This document shows, one piece after another, positions 1 through 8,451 of a stretch of DNA of 64,000 nucleotides (its first letter is position 1; every line of letters starts with the position of its first letter). Position numbers and translations under genes: made by a program. Below the pieces are notes generated by a model, which had not been told where the DNA came from, made no database searches, and worked only from the letters and a program-made list of their open reading frames with translations. Source of the stretch: Amycolatopsis acidiphila (lineage in GTDB: Bacteria > Actinomycetota > Actinomycetes > Mycobacteriales > Pseudonocardiaceae); NCBI RefSeq assembly GCF_021391495.1, contig NZ_CP090063.1, positions 7,440,001 through 7,504,000 of the forward strand. Direction: 5' to 3'.

Positions 1-1836
1 CAGCCGCGGCGGCACCTTGTTCAAAGTGGACAGTCCACTGCCGTCGTTGAGCGCCACGCCCGAAACGTCGAAACCGTTCTGCGCCAACGTGTTCAGTGTC
101 GTCTGTGCGACGCCGGCGAAGGTGGCCGGGGCGCCACTGGCGATCGCGGTCTGGCGGCCGACGGCCTCGGCGAGCGTGTTGTCCGAGATCTGCAACAGGT
201 TGTCGACCAGCTCGGTCAGCGGAGCCGACCGCACCTCGCCGAGGACCTTCGCGCCCTGCGGGGCCGTCGCGTGGCCGCTCGCGGTGGCACCGAGCCGCTG
301 GGCGAAGGTCTGCAACAGGGTGCCCGCCGGGTCGGCCGACCGCAGGACCTCGTCCACCGTCGGGTTCGGCCGCCCCGCGTCGAGCATCCCGGGCACGATC
401 GGCGCGGCGTACGTGGACGGCGCGTCATCCGGCGCCCAGCCGGGGGCGGTCAGCGGCCCGGAGAACAGCGACACGTCGATCTGCACCTTCTTGATGCTGC
501 CGCCGGAAGCCTGTTTGACCTGTGCGACGAGGTCATCCAGATGCGCGGCGCCCGGCAGGACGGACTGCTGGCCGTCGGGCAGCGCGGACAGGGTCACGTC
601 GCCTCCCGCGACGATGATCGCGGTGTCCGGCGAGGAACCCTGCACGACCTTCGTCGGGATCTGCAGGCCGTGGTCGAGCTTGAGCAACGCGGCCGACGTG
701 GTGAGCAGCTTCGTCGCCGAGGCGGGGGTCAGCAGCTGGCTCGAGTTGTGGTTCCACAGGGTCGAACCGGTCGCCGGGTCGATCACGATGCCGGCCAGCG
801 TGCCGAGCGCGGGGTTGGCGGCCGGGCCCGCGAGCTCGGCGGCCACGCCCGAGTTCGTCGGCGTGGGCGCCGAACTGCTGGGCGGTTGCAGCGCGAGGGT
901 CACCGCGGCGGGCTCGGGGGTGTCGGCCTTCGGGAAGTTCGGCGCCCAGGGCAGGCCGAGGCGGTTGGAGACCGGCGGCAGCGCGAGCGCGACCCCGACG
1001 ACGATCACCACCACCAGTGCGACGGCACCGATCAGCAGGCCGCGGCGCTTGCGCTTGACGGGCTGTTCCGGCGGTGGCGGCGGGGTGGGCTCATCGGGCT
1101 GCGCGGACTCGGCGGGACGCACCTCTCCCGACGGCTCGATCCGCATCGGCTGGGCGTGCTGGAGGCCCGCGGGCGGGATGGGCCGCGGTGGCGGGGCCGG
1201 CCGCTGCTGGGGCTGGGGCTGGGGCTGGGGCTGGAGTTGCTGCGGCGCGGTGACCTGCGCCGAGGTCTCCTGGGGCCACCGCTGGCGGCCGTTCTGCTGC
1301 TGAGGTCCCCGCTGCTGGGGCTGGGGTCCACCCTGCTGAGGTCCACCCTGTTGGGGGTTCTGCCGCTGCCCGCCCGGCTGCTGCCCGCTCTGCTGCGGGC
1401 CGCCCTGCTGCTGGGGCCGCTGCTGAGGTCCCTGCTGCTGGGTCGGGCGCTGCTGCGCACGCGGCGGCAGCTGGATCGCGGGCAGGAAGGCGGTGCGTTC
1501 CTGGTCACTCTCCGGCTGCTCCTGCTTCGGCGGCGCAGCCTTCGGAGCTTCGGGCTTCGACTCCTCGGCTCTCGGCGCTTCGGGGTTCGGAGCTTCGGCC
1601 TTCGGCTCCTGAGGCTCCGCCGACTCCTGGGGCTCCGCCTGCTCCTTCGGCCGCTCGACCCACAGGGTCGGCTGCTCGGGCAGGGAGACCTCGGGCAACG
1701 GCAGGTGCGCGGTCGCACCGCTGTCCTGTTCCGCGTCGGCGGCCGGCTCGTCGGTCGCGCCGTCGGCGCCCTCGGCGGTCTCCGGCGTGTCGGAATCGTC
1801 CGACGGCCAAGCCGGCTCATCTTCGTGCGTCGGCAC
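1..1836 (-). CDS. dacB: D-alanyl-D-alanine carboxypeptidase (peptidase S13, PBP4-type), cut at the window edge
   Basis: Penicillin-binding protein that trims the peptidoglycan stem peptide outside the membrane. The 612 in-window codons encode a cytoplasmic N-terminus of about 260 residues rich in Glu/Pro, then Gln/Pro/Gly, a KRKRR stop-transfer segment, one membrane helix near residues 264-284, and the S13 domain. The catalytic SxxK appears as SATK (residues 373-376) and the second motif as SDN (551-553). The KTG box must lie beyond base 1. The GTG start at 1836 was chosen because GGAGG sits just upstream and earlier starts hit stops. The Q/P-rich tract is encoded by a short CTGGGG-type microsatellite near 1207-1236. 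It is divergent from ppa. The family assignment is firm; the function of the disordered N-terminus is unknown. Confidence 0.93.
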   Translation of the reverse strand, partial: MPTHEDEPAWPSDDSDTPETAEGADGATDEPAADAEQDSGATAHLPLPEVSLPEQPTLWVERPKEQAEPQESAEPQEPKAEAPNPEAPRAEESKPEAPKAAPPKQEQPESDQERTAFLPAIQLPPRAQQRPTQQQGPQQRPQQQGGPQQSGQQPGGQRQNPQQGGPQQGGPQPQQRGPQQQNGRQRWPQETSAQVTAPQQLQPQPQPQPQQRPAPPPRPIPPAGLQHAQPMRIEPSGEVRPAESAQPDEPTPPPPPEQPVKRKRRGLLIGAVALVVVIVVGVALALPPVSNRLGLPWAPNFPKADTPEPAAVTLALQPPSSSAPTPTNSGVAAELAGPAANPALGTLAGIVIDPATGSTLWNHNSSQLLTPASATKLLTTSAALLKLDHGLQIPTKVVQGSSPDTAIIVAGGDVTLSALPDGQQSVLPGAAHLDDLVAQVKQASGGSIKKVQIDVSLFSGPLTAPGWAPDDAPSTYAAPIVPGMLDAGRPNPTVDEVLRSADPAGTLLQTFAQRLGATASGHATAPQGAKVLGEVRSAPLTELVDNLLQISDNTLAEAVGRQTAIASGAPATFAGVAQTTLNTLAQNGFDVSGVALNDGSGLSTLNKVPPRL

Positions 1837-1990
1837 GCACCCTCCTCATCGCGTCGGCGCACCAGTGACCAAACTAATGCGACATGCAGTGCACTCCCCA
1901 ACGGCGCGTGGTCCACACTAGTGAAGACAAGTTAGCGAAATCGTGAGCCGCCAGGGGCGGCCCGAAAAGACGAGTTCAGCGAGGATCGCC

Positions 1991-2506
1991 GTGGAGTTCG
2001 ACGCCACCATCGAAATCCCCAAAGGGGAGCGCAACAAGTACGAAGTGGACCACAAGACGGGGCGCATCCGGCTGGACCGGACCCTGTTCACGGCCACCCA
2101 GTACCCGGCCGACTACGGGTTCATCGACGAAACCCTCGGTCAGGACGGCGACCCGCTCGACGTGCTGGTGCTGGTGCAGGAGCCGACCTTCCCCGGCTGC
2201 CTGATCCGCTGCCGCGCGATCGGCATGTTCCGGATGACCGACGAGAAGGGCCCGGACGACAAGGTCCTCGCGGTCCCGTCGGACGACCCGCGCCTCGAGC
2301 ACCTGCGCGACATCCACCACCTCAACGAGTTCCACAAGCTCGAGATCGAGCACTTCTTCCAGGTCTACAAGGACCTGGAGCCTGCCAAGAGCGTCGAGGG
2401 GTCGAACTGGGTGGGCCGCACCGAGGCCGAGGCCGAGATCAAGCGCTCCTACGAGCGCGAAGCCGACCGGCTGGCCAAGGAGGCCGCCGACAACGGCACG
2501 CACTGA
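1991..2506 (+). CDS. ppa: Inorganic pyrophosphatase (family I)
   Basis: Hydrolyses pyrophosphate to two phosphates in the cytoplasm, pulling biosynthetic reactions forward. The 171-residue protein begins [12 protein letters not shown] and carries the family I signature [10 protein letters not shown] with its Mg-binding aspartates, plus YPADYGF. The frame stays open to an upstream GTG at 1943, but homologues start at VEFD, the length then matches the family (160-175), and a GAGGA ribosome site precedes GTG 1991. It converges on glyA, with a shared bidirectional terminator. Note that hppA in this window is a second, membrane-bound pyrophosphatase, so the cell has both the soluble and the energy-conserving enzyme. 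Confidence 0.95.
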   Translation: MEFDATIEIPKGERNKYEVDHKTGRIRLDRTLFTATQYPADYGFIDETLGQDGDPLDVLVLVQEPTFPGCLIRCRAIGMFRMTDEKGPDDKVLAVPSDDPRLEHLRDIHHLNEFHKLEIEHFFQVYKDLEPAKSVEGSNWVGRTEAEAEIKRSYEREADRLAKEAADNGTH

Positions 2507-2515
2507 CCCGGGCCC

Positions 2516-2561
2516 GAAAACGGCCGGCTCCCCAGCGCGGGGAGCCGGCCGGCCGTTTTCG
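2516..2561. terminator. Bidirectional terminator between ppa and glyA
   Basis: A long hairpin with left arm AAAACGGCCGGCTCCCC and right arm GGGGAGCCGGCCGGCCGTTTT; arms pair with one small bulge. The A tract on one side and T tract on the other suit termination of both convergent genes. Confidence 0.9.
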
Positions 2562-2565
2562 CGTC

Positions 2566-3834
2566 TCAGGCGCGGTAGCCGGGGATCGGGTACGCGCCCA
2601 GCAGGTCACGCACCTCGCCCGCGATCTTGCCCAGCGCTGCCTCGTCCTCCGCGGCGGCGGCCGCGACCGTGCGGTCGATCCACTCGGCGATCTGCGGCTG
2701 GTGCTCCGGGGTCAGGCCGCGGGTGGTGATCGCGGCGGTGCCCAGCCGGATGCCGGACGGGTCGAACGGCTTGCGCGGGTCGAACGGCACCGTGTTGTAG
2801 TTCAGCTCGATGCCGGCGCGGTCCAGGGCCTGCGCCGCGGGCTTGCCGCCGATCTGCTTGTTGGTCAGGTCGACCAGCAGCAGGTGGTTGTCGGTGCCGC
2901 CGGACACCAGGTCGAACCCGCGCTCGATCAGGGCGTCGGCCAGCGCCTTCGCGTTGGCGACGATCGCGTGGGCGTAGTCGCGGAACTCGGGCTTCGCCGC
3001 CTCGCCGAGCGCGACGGCGATCGCCGCGGTGGTGTGGTTGTGCGGGCCGCCCTGCAGGCCGGGGAACACCGCCTTGTCGACGGCCTTCGCGTGGTCGGCG
3101 TCGGACATGATCATCGCGCCGCGCGGGCCACGCAGCGTCTTGTGCGTGGTGGTGGTGATGACCTGCGCGTGCCCGACCGGCGACGGGTGCGCGCCACCGG
3201 CGATCAGGCCCGCGATGTGCGCGATGTCGGCGACCAGCACCGCGTCGACCTCGCGGGCGATCTCGGCGAAGGCCGGGAAGTCGATGGTGCGCGGGATCGC
3301 GGTGCCGCCGGCGAAGATCAGCTTCGGCCGGTGCTCGCGGGCCAGGTCACGCACCTGGTCCAGGTCGACCCGGCCGGTCTCCTTGCGCACGCCGTAGCGG
3401 ACCGCGTTGAACCACTTGCCGGTCGCGGAGACGCTCCAGCCGTGCGTGAGGTGACCGCCGTCGGGCAGCGCCATGCCCAGCACGGTGTCGCCCGGCTTCG
3501 CGAAGGCGAGGTACACGGCGAGGTTCGCCGGGGAGCCGGAGTAGGGCTGCACGTTCGCGTGGTCGACGGCGAACAGCGACTTCGCCCGCTCGATGGCCAG
3601 CTGCTCGACCTGGTCGATGTACTGCTGGCCCTCGTAGTAGCGCTTGCCCGCGTAGCCCTCGGAGTACTTGTTCGTCAGCACGGTGCCGGTGGCTTCCAGC
3701 ACGGCCTGCGAGACGTAGTTCTCCGACGCGATGAGGCGGATCTTCTCGGCCTGGCGCCGCGCCTCGTCCTCGACGAGCCCGGCGATCTCGGGGTCGGTGG
3801 CAGAAAGGGTCGGAATCGGTGGCTGGTGCGTCAT
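2566..3834 (-). CDS. glyA: Serine hydroxymethyltransferase
   Basis: PLP enzyme that interconverts serine and glycine while loading one-carbon units onto tetrahydrofolate. The 422 residues include the N-terminal IASENYVS and YYEGQQYID substrate and PLP contacts and the Schiff-base motif TTTHKTLRGPRG near residue 230. The frame extends upstream into the preceding gene, but ATG 3834 (MTHQPPIP) has AGGAGT ahead of it and a riboswitch lies between, so the longer version is not real. Regulated most likely by the ZTP riboswitch at 3856-3940, fitting its role in the folate/purine one-carbon pool. No odd features in the body of the gene. Confidence 0.97.
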   Translation of the reverse strand: MTHQPPIPTLSATDPEIAGLVEDEARRQAEKIRLIASENYVSQAVLEATGTVLTNKYSEGYAGKRYYEGQQYIDQVEQLAIERAKSLFAVDHANVQPYSGSPANLAVYLAFAKPGDTVLGMALPDGGHLTHGWSVSATGKWFNAVRYGVRKETGRVDLDQVRDLAREHRPKLIFAGGTAIPRTIDFPAFAEIAREVDAVLVADIAHIAGLIAGGAHPSPVGHAQVITTTTHKTLRGPRGAMIMSDADHAKAVDKAVFPGLQGGPHNHTTAAIAVALGEAAKPEFRDYAHAIVANAKALADALIERGFDLVSGGTDNHLLLVDLTNKQIGGKPAAQALDRAGIELNYNTVPFDPRKPFDPSGIRLGTAAITTRGLTPEHQPQIAEWIDRTVAAAAAEDEAALGKIAGEVRDLLGAYPIPGYRA

Positions 3835-3855
3835 GTTCCTACTCCTGACACTGGC

Positions 3856-3940
3856 CACACCCAGGCGCGCGGTGCCGGCCTCGTCGGTCGCTTCCCGGTG
3901 GTGCTCCACCTCTACGGCGCCAGTCGCTGTACCCGCCCAG
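3856..3940 (-). promoter_or_regulatory. ZTP (pfl) riboswitch upstream of glyA
   Basis: Read on the minus strand this leader shows the conserved ZTP/pfl blocks in order: GCGACTGGCG, then the hairpin GGTGGAGCACCACC directly followed by GGGAAGCGACC, a variable linker, and the distal block CCGCGCGCCTGGGT. ZTP riboswitches sense ZMP/ZTP, signals of 10-formyl-THF shortage, and glyA is a classical target. The element starts two bases after the stop codon of the upstream carbonic anhydrase-like gene and ends about 20 nt before the glyA start. Confidence 0.93.
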
Positions 3941-3941
3941 C

Positions 3942-4463
3942 CTAGTCGACAGGGGCGGCGCCGTCGGCGTGCCGCCGGGCGAGCTGCTGGTAGACGGCCG
4001 CGTTGTGCTCGACCCAGGCGCGGGCGGAGTCGGTCAGCGGCACGAACTTCTTCGCCGGGCTGCCCATCGCGATGTGCTCGGCGGGCACCTCGGTGTTCGG
4101 GGTCACGGTCGCGCCGGCCGCGACGAGCGCCCGCTCCCCGATGACGGCCTTGTCCAGCACGGTCGACCCGTTGCCGATCAGCGCCTGTTCGCCGACGGTG
4201 CAGTCGTGCACCAGGCACAGGTGCCCCACGGTGGCGTTGCGGCCCACCTCACAAACGCCTTCGTTGACGTGCAGCACCGAGTTGTCCTGGATGTTCGCGC
4301 CCTCGCGGATGATGATCTTGCCGAAGTCCGCGCGGACGACCGCGCCGTACCAGATCGAGACGTCCTTTTCGATGACGACGTCACCGATGAGGGTCGCTGT
4401 GGGGGCGACCCAGGCGTCGGGGTGCACGGTCGGGCTGACGCCCTCGAAGGAGAACAGAGGCAT
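3942..4463 (-). CDS. Gamma-carbonic anhydrase-like left-handed beta-helix protein
   Basis: A 173-residue protein of the gamma-carbonic anhydrase/PaaY/YrdA family. Hexapeptide repeats run through residues 15-145 (for example WVAPTATLIGDVVIEKDVSIWYGAVVRAD). The three metal-ligand histidines are present: DNSVLHV and GHLCLVHDC. Members bind zinc or iron and form trimers; some hydrate CO2 while others have no known activity, so the exact reaction is open. The gene lies 9 bp downstream of a TetR gene on the same strand and abuts the glyA riboswitch, so it may share a transcript with both. Confidence 0.85.
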   Translation of the reverse strand: MPLFSFEGVSPTVHPDAWVAPTATLIGDVVIEKDVSIWYGAVVRADFGKIIIREGANIQDNSVLHVNEGVCEVGRNATVGHLCLVHDCTVGEQALIGNGSTVLDKAVIGERALVAAGATVTPNTEVPAEHIAMGSPAKKFVPLTDSARAWVEHNAAVYQQLARRHADGAAPVD

Positions 4464-4472
4464 GGCCGCACC

Positions 4473-5054
4473 TTATGCCAGGCACAGCAGCTCGATCTCC
4501 TCGCGCAGGGTCGCGAACGGGCGGCGCCGGACGCTCTGCTGCACGATGGCGCCGAGCAGGTACGACTGCAGGGCCCGCGCGCGGGCGCGCGGGTCGTCGA
4601 TCCGCAGGTCGCCGAGCAGGTCGGTCAGCAGTTCGATCACCGAGCGGAGCATGACCTCGGCGGCCTGGACGTGCTCGGTGCGGCCGACCGCCACCCAGTA
4701 CTCGAACCAGACGAAGGCGGCGTTGGGGTTGTCGGCGAACGTCTCGAGGTAGGCCTCGAGCACCGCCCACAACCGCTCCGCCGGATCGTCGTACTTGGCG
4801 GCCACCTTGTCGAGCTCGCCGAGGAAGTCGGTGACGAGCGCGGCCATCGCCCGGTCGATGAGCAGGTCGATGTCCGAGAAGTAGTAGTGGATGGCACTCT
4901 TGGTGAGCGGCCCGGCGTCGGCGATCGCGCGGGCGGTGCAGCCGGCGAGCCCGTCGCGGGCGAGCACCCGGCGCGCGGCGTCGACGATCTGCTCCTGCTT
5001 GGCGAGCTGGTTGGGCGAGAGCCGGTCGCGCCGGCCCGGCGGCATGACGGTCAT
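4473..5054 (-). CDS. TetR-family transcriptional regulator
   Basis: 193 residues. The N-terminal helix-turn-helix (IVDAARRVLARDGLAGCTARAIADAGPLTKSAIHYYFSDID) is typical TetR, followed by an all-helical ligand domain. ATG 5054 was preferred over GTG 5078 and ATG 5045 because GGAGGGG lies at the right distance. The ligand and targets cannot be read from sequence. It is close to and co-directional with the carbonic anhydrase-like gene, which could be a target. Confidence 0.88.
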   Translation of the reverse strand: MTVMPPGRRDRLSPNQLAKQEQIVDAARRVLARDGLAGCTARAIADAGPLTKSAIHYYFSDIDLLIDRAMAALVTDFLGELDKVAAKYDDPAERLWAVLEAYLETFADNPNAAFVWFEYWVAVGRTEHVQAAEVMLRSVIELLTDLLGDLRIDDPRARARALQSYLLGAIVQQSVRRRPFATLREEIELLCLA

Positions 5055-5204
5055 CGTCCCCTCCAGTGGTCCGGACACGCAGCCTACCTTTCAGGACGCG
5101 TGTCCCGACCGGCGGTGGACCACTGTGGACAGTGCGGTTCCGTCGTGCCTGTTCCGGAGGTCGCACTGGTCACGCCTGCGGGAATGGTGCGCCGCCGAAA
5201 CGCA

Positions 5205-5240
5205 ACCAGGCCCGCCCCGGAAGCCGGGACGGGCCTGGTC
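5205..5240 (-). terminator. Terminator downstream of tRNA-Thr
   Basis: Hairpin with arms ACCAGGCCCG and CGGGCCTGGT extended by CCCGG/CCGGG, followed on the minus strand by a T-containing run; it lies about 9 nt beyond the 3' end of the tRNA. Confidence 0.7.
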
Positions 5241-5248
5241 ATCGCCTG

Positions 5249-5322
5249 AGCCGCCTAGGGGAATCGAACCCCTGACCTGCTCATTACGAGTGAGCCGCTC
5301 TGGCCGACTGAGCTAAGGCGGC
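5249..5322 (-). tRNA. tRNA-Thr (anticodon CGT)
   Basis: 74-nt cloverleaf. Acceptor stem GCCGCCT/AGGCGGC, D arm with GCTCAGTCGGCCAGAGC, anticodon stem GCTCA/TGAGC enclosing loop CTCGTAA (anticodon CGT, reads ACG), and T arm with GGTTCGATTCC. The 3' CCA is not encoded. Discriminator base is U. Confidence 0.96.
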
Positions 5323-5438
5323 GATGCACGTACAAGTGTAGCGGCATGGCGCACGTCACTTCCGGCCCCCGCCCTCGTTAGTCTCTCCGACGCCGGTCGC
5401 AGCTGCCCGGCCCCGCCCCTTTTGTGGAGGACTCCCGC

Positions 5439-7079
5439 ATGCGCCGACGCCTGCCTCGCACGCTGGCTCTGCCGGTGACCGCAGCCTTGCTCGTGCTCTC
5501 GGCCACACCGGCGATGGCGGACAGCACCATCCCGACCACGCCGATCCCCCAGCCCGCGAACCCGTCACAGCCGCCGATCTCGGCGCCGCAGGGCCCACAG
5601 CCGCTGGGCCACGCGGTCGGCGACGCGGCCGCGGCCCTCGGGGTGCTGCGGCTGCTCCCCGACACGGTGGACACCAGCACGATCCTGCCGGGCTACAGCC
5701 AGTCGCTGCCCAAGCAGTCGGTGCTGGAAGCCGGCATGGGCCTGTCCAGCGCACAGGCGAACTCGGAGTCCTACCTCAGCTACGAGCGGGCGATCGCGCA
5801 GTCGTCCCCGCTCGGGCTGGCCGTGGCGGGCAACGCGCCGCAGGCACCCGGCAGCCTCGTGCAGACCGCGCTGCCGGACAACGAGAAGGGCCTCAGCGGC
5901 GGGTTCAACGCGCCGCGGAACCCGCTGCTCAACGTCGGCGTGCTGAACGGCAATGTGCACGCCCGCTGGAGCGACACGCTCGGGCCGTGCGTCGGCACGA
6001 TCGCGGACGCGAGCACCTCGATCGCGAGCCTGTCGCTGCTGAACGTCCTGCCGTCGATGCCCAACCTGCCGCTCAGCGGGCTGAGCAACCTGCCGGCGCT
6101 GGCCCAGGGCTTCGACGCGACGAAGGGGCTGCAGTCCCTTGGCGGGCTGCTGTCCGGGGGCGGGCAGACCGCGGCCGACGGCACGGGCTCGCTGCTGAGC
6201 CTGCCGAACACCCTGTCGTCGCGGTCGGTGATGCAGCTGGTGGACCTGCCGAACTCGAAGAACAAGGCCGTGCAGTCGGTGTCGACGCTGCAGGCGGCGG
6301 ACGTCGAGATCCTCAAGGGCACGCCGCTCGCGCTGACGCTGAAGGTGGTCAGCCAGCCGACGCTGAAGGTCACCTCGACGGGTGACAAGGCGACTTCGAA
6401 GGTCGAGTACACCGCGCCGGTGATCACCATTCAGCGCGGTGACCAGGTGCTGTACACCCTCGACGCCACGCACCCCACCAAGGACATCCCGATCGGGTTG
6501 CCGCTGTCGGGCCTGTCCGACCAGGTCGGCCCCGTCGAGGACCTGCCCGTGGTCGGCGGCCTGGTGGCCACGACGAGCAAGGGTCTGCAGCAGGTCGCGG
6601 ACAACGGGAACACGGTGCTGGACCTGGGTGTCCTGCGGCTGAGCATCGGCGAGCTGAACCAGAACGCGCAGCAGCTGAGCACGCCGTTCGCGGGCTACCA
6701 GCTGGGCGCGTCCGCCCGGATGCTCGACCTGCAGGTGCTGCCGACGAACGCGCTGAAGTCCCTGCTGCCGACCGGCTCGGCGGCGTCGCTGCCGTCGTCG
6801 CTGGCGCAGCTTTCGCTGGGTGAGCAGATCGGGCGCGCGTACACCCCGACGGGTGGCGTCGTCTGCGGCAGCACCAACCCGGTGGCGCCTGCCAAACCGG
6901 CGCCGGGCGTGCCCGCGAAGCTGGCCTACACGGCGGGCGCGTACTCGGCGGTGCCGCTGTTCTGGACCGGCACGGCGATGCTGCTGCTGGGCGTGGTCCT
7001 GGTGGCCGCGATCCCGAACCGCCGCCGCAAGGCCGCGATGGTCAAGCCGTCGCCCTCGCCGCGACCGCGCTCGGACTGA
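5439..7079 (+). CDS. Exported cell-surface protein of unknown function with C-terminal membrane anchor
   Basis: 546 residues with a clear signal peptide (MRRRLPRTLALPVTAALLVL, cleavage after AMA) and a Pro-rich start to the mature chain. The body is low in charged residues and rich in Leu/Ser/Gly, with a single cysteine pair candidate (GPCVG and VVCGS). A C-terminal helix (AVPLFWTGTAMLLLGVVLVA) is followed by NRRRK, so the protein is probably held in the membrane facing outward. No LPXTG sorting motif was seen. ATG 5439 has GGAGG upstream. It resembles the widespread actinobacterial families of exported anchored proteins with no known role. It stands alone, convergent with holB. Confidence 0.8.
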   Translation: MRRRLPRTLALPVTAALLVLSATPAMADSTIPTTPIPQPANPSQPPISAPQGPQPLGHAVGDAAAALGVLRLLPDTVDTSTILPGYSQSLPKQSVLEAGMGLSSAQANSESYLSYERAIAQSSPLGLAVAGNAPQAPGSLVQTALPDNEKGLSGGFNAPRNPLLNVGVLNGNVHARWSDTLGPCVGTIADASTSIASLSLLNVLPSMPNLPLSGLSNLPALAQGFDATKGLQSLGGLLSGGGQTAADGTGSLLSLPNTLSSRSVMQLVDLPNSKNKAVQSVSTLQAADVEILKGTPLALTLKVVSQPTLKVTSTGDKATSKVEYTAPVITIQRGDQVLYTLDATHPTKDIPIGLPLSGLSDQVGPVEDLPVVGGLVATTSKGLQQVADNGNTVLDLGVLRLSIGELNQNAQQLSTPFAGYQLGASARMLDLQVLPTNALKSLLPTGSAASLPSSLAQLSLGEQIGRAYTPTGGVVCGSTNPVAPAKPAPGVPAKLAYTAGAYSAVPLFWTGTAMLLLGVVLVAAIPNRRRKAAMVKPSPSPRPRSD

Positions 7080-7085
7080 CTCCTC

Positions 7086-7119
7086 GCCGTGCCACGGCTC
7101 GCAAGGGCCGTGGCACGGC
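7086..7119. terminator. Bidirectional terminator hairpin
   Basis: Perfect 13-bp inverted repeat GCCGTGCCACGGC / GCCGTGGCACGGC with an 8-nt loop, between the convergent exported-protein gene and holB. Behind it lie irregular 16-20 bp near-repeats of the form GCGGTCAGCC-GCGCCACC up to the end of holB. Confidence 0.8.
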
Positions 7120-7211
7120 GGTCAGCCGCGCCACCGCGGTCAACCACGGCACTGCGGTTCGGCCGCAGCACGACGGCCGGCCACGGCATGCAGTCAGCCA
7201 CGGCACGACGG

Positions 7212-8402
7212 TCAGCCGTGACGCAGGGCCGTGACCATCGCTTCCACGGCGATGCGTGGTTTGACGTTCCACAGGATCGCCTCACGGCAGGCCAGGACCG
7301 CTTCGAGCCGCCCGAGCGTCGACTCGGGCGTCCAGCTCCGCGCGGCCTCGACGGCGTCGGCGGCGTGGTCCGGGTGAGCCAGCACCGCCTTCGCGCCGCT
7401 GGCCGTGACCAGCACGTCCCGGTAGAACGCCGCCAGGTCGACCAGCGCCAGGTCCAGCGTGTCGCGCTGGGTGCGGGTCGCCCGGGACTTCTGGCGCTTC
7501 TCGAGCGCCCGCACCGCCGCCTCGGCCGCACGCTTCGCGCCCCCGACGCCCTTGCCCGTCGCGTCGCCGCCCATGGCGTTGCGCAGCTCGGTCTTCTCCG
7601 ACTCGTCGCGCGCCTTGCTCTCCTCGCTCGCGTCACCCTCGGCGGCGGCGATCAGCTCGTCGGCACAGGCGAACACGTCCGCCGGGCGACGCAGGCCGAG
7701 CGGGATGCGCAGCACGGTCTCCCGGCGCTTGCGCGACTGCTCGTCGGTCGCCAGGCGGCGCGCCCGGCCGACGTGCCCGCCGCACACCGAGGCCGACCAC
7801 TGCGCCAGCTCCGGTTCCACCCCGTCCCGCTCCACCAGCACCTGCGCGATCGCCTCGGGCGGCGGGGTGCGGAGGTTGACCAGCCGGCAGCGCGACCGGA
7901 TGGTCACCGAGACGTCCTCGGGATGGTCCGACGGTGCGCACAACAGGAACACCGTCCGGTCCGGCGGCTCCTCGACGGCCTTGAGCAGGGCGTTCGACGC
8001 GCCCTCGGTCAGCCGGTCGGCGTCCTCGATGATGACGACCTGCCACCGGCCGGAGGTCGGCCGGCGCGCGGCCATCTGCACGAGCGCCCGCATCTCGCCG
8101 ACCGAGATCGACAGTCCTTCCGGCACGATCAGCCGCACGTCGGCGTGTGTGCCGTGCAGTGCGGTGCGGCAGCCCGTGCACTCGCCACAGCCCATGCCGA
8201 GGGTGCATTCGAGCGCCGCCGCGAAGGTCCGCGCCGCGACCGACCGGCCGGAGCCCGGCGGGCCGGTGAGCAGCCAGGCGTGCGTCATGGCTCCCGCGGG
8301 CACCGGCTCGCCGTCGACGATCTTCGTCGCGGCGTTCGCGGCTGCGGAGAGCACCTCGACCGCGGGCTCCTGCCCGACTAGCTGGGACCAGACCGAACCC
8401 AC
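7212..8402 (-). CDS. holB: DNA polymerase III delta' subunit (clamp loader)
   Basis: Part of the clamp loader that places the beta clamp on DNA. 396 residues beginning VGSVWSQLVGQEPAV. The AAA+ fold is clear: a Walker-A-like segment TGPPGSGRSVAA in which the usual Lys is Arg, a four-cysteine zinc module (CTLGMGCGECTGC), and IIEDADRLT as Walker B. Loss of the catalytic Lys is normal for delta', which does not hydrolyse ATP. The C-terminal third is charged and variable. GTG 8402 has GGAGG at good spacing; the frame is open further upstream into tmk but without support. It lies 49 bp after the tmk-like gene, probably co-transcribed with it. Confidence 0.92.
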   Translation of the reverse strand: MGSVWSQLVGQEPAVEVLSAAANAATKIVDGEPVPAGAMTHAWLLTGPPGSGRSVAARTFAAALECTLGMGCGECTGCRTALHGTHADVRLIVPEGLSISVGEMRALVQMAARRPTSGRWQVVIIEDADRLTEGASNALLKAVEEPPDRTVFLLCAPSDHPEDVSVTIRSRCRLVNLRTPPPEAIAQVLVERDGVEPELAQWSASVCGGHVGRARRLATDEQSRKRRETVLRIPLGLRRPADVFACADELIAAAEGDASEESKARDESEKTELRNAMGGDATGKGVGGAKRAAEAAVRALEKRQKSRATRTQRDTLDLALVDLAAFYRDVLVTASGAKAVLAHPDHAADAVEAARSWTPESTLGRLEAVLACREAILWNVKPRIAVEAMVTALRHG

Positions 8403-8451
8403 TGAGCCTCCACTGCCACTAGCCGCCTCGACCGCGAACCAGTGTTCCGCA

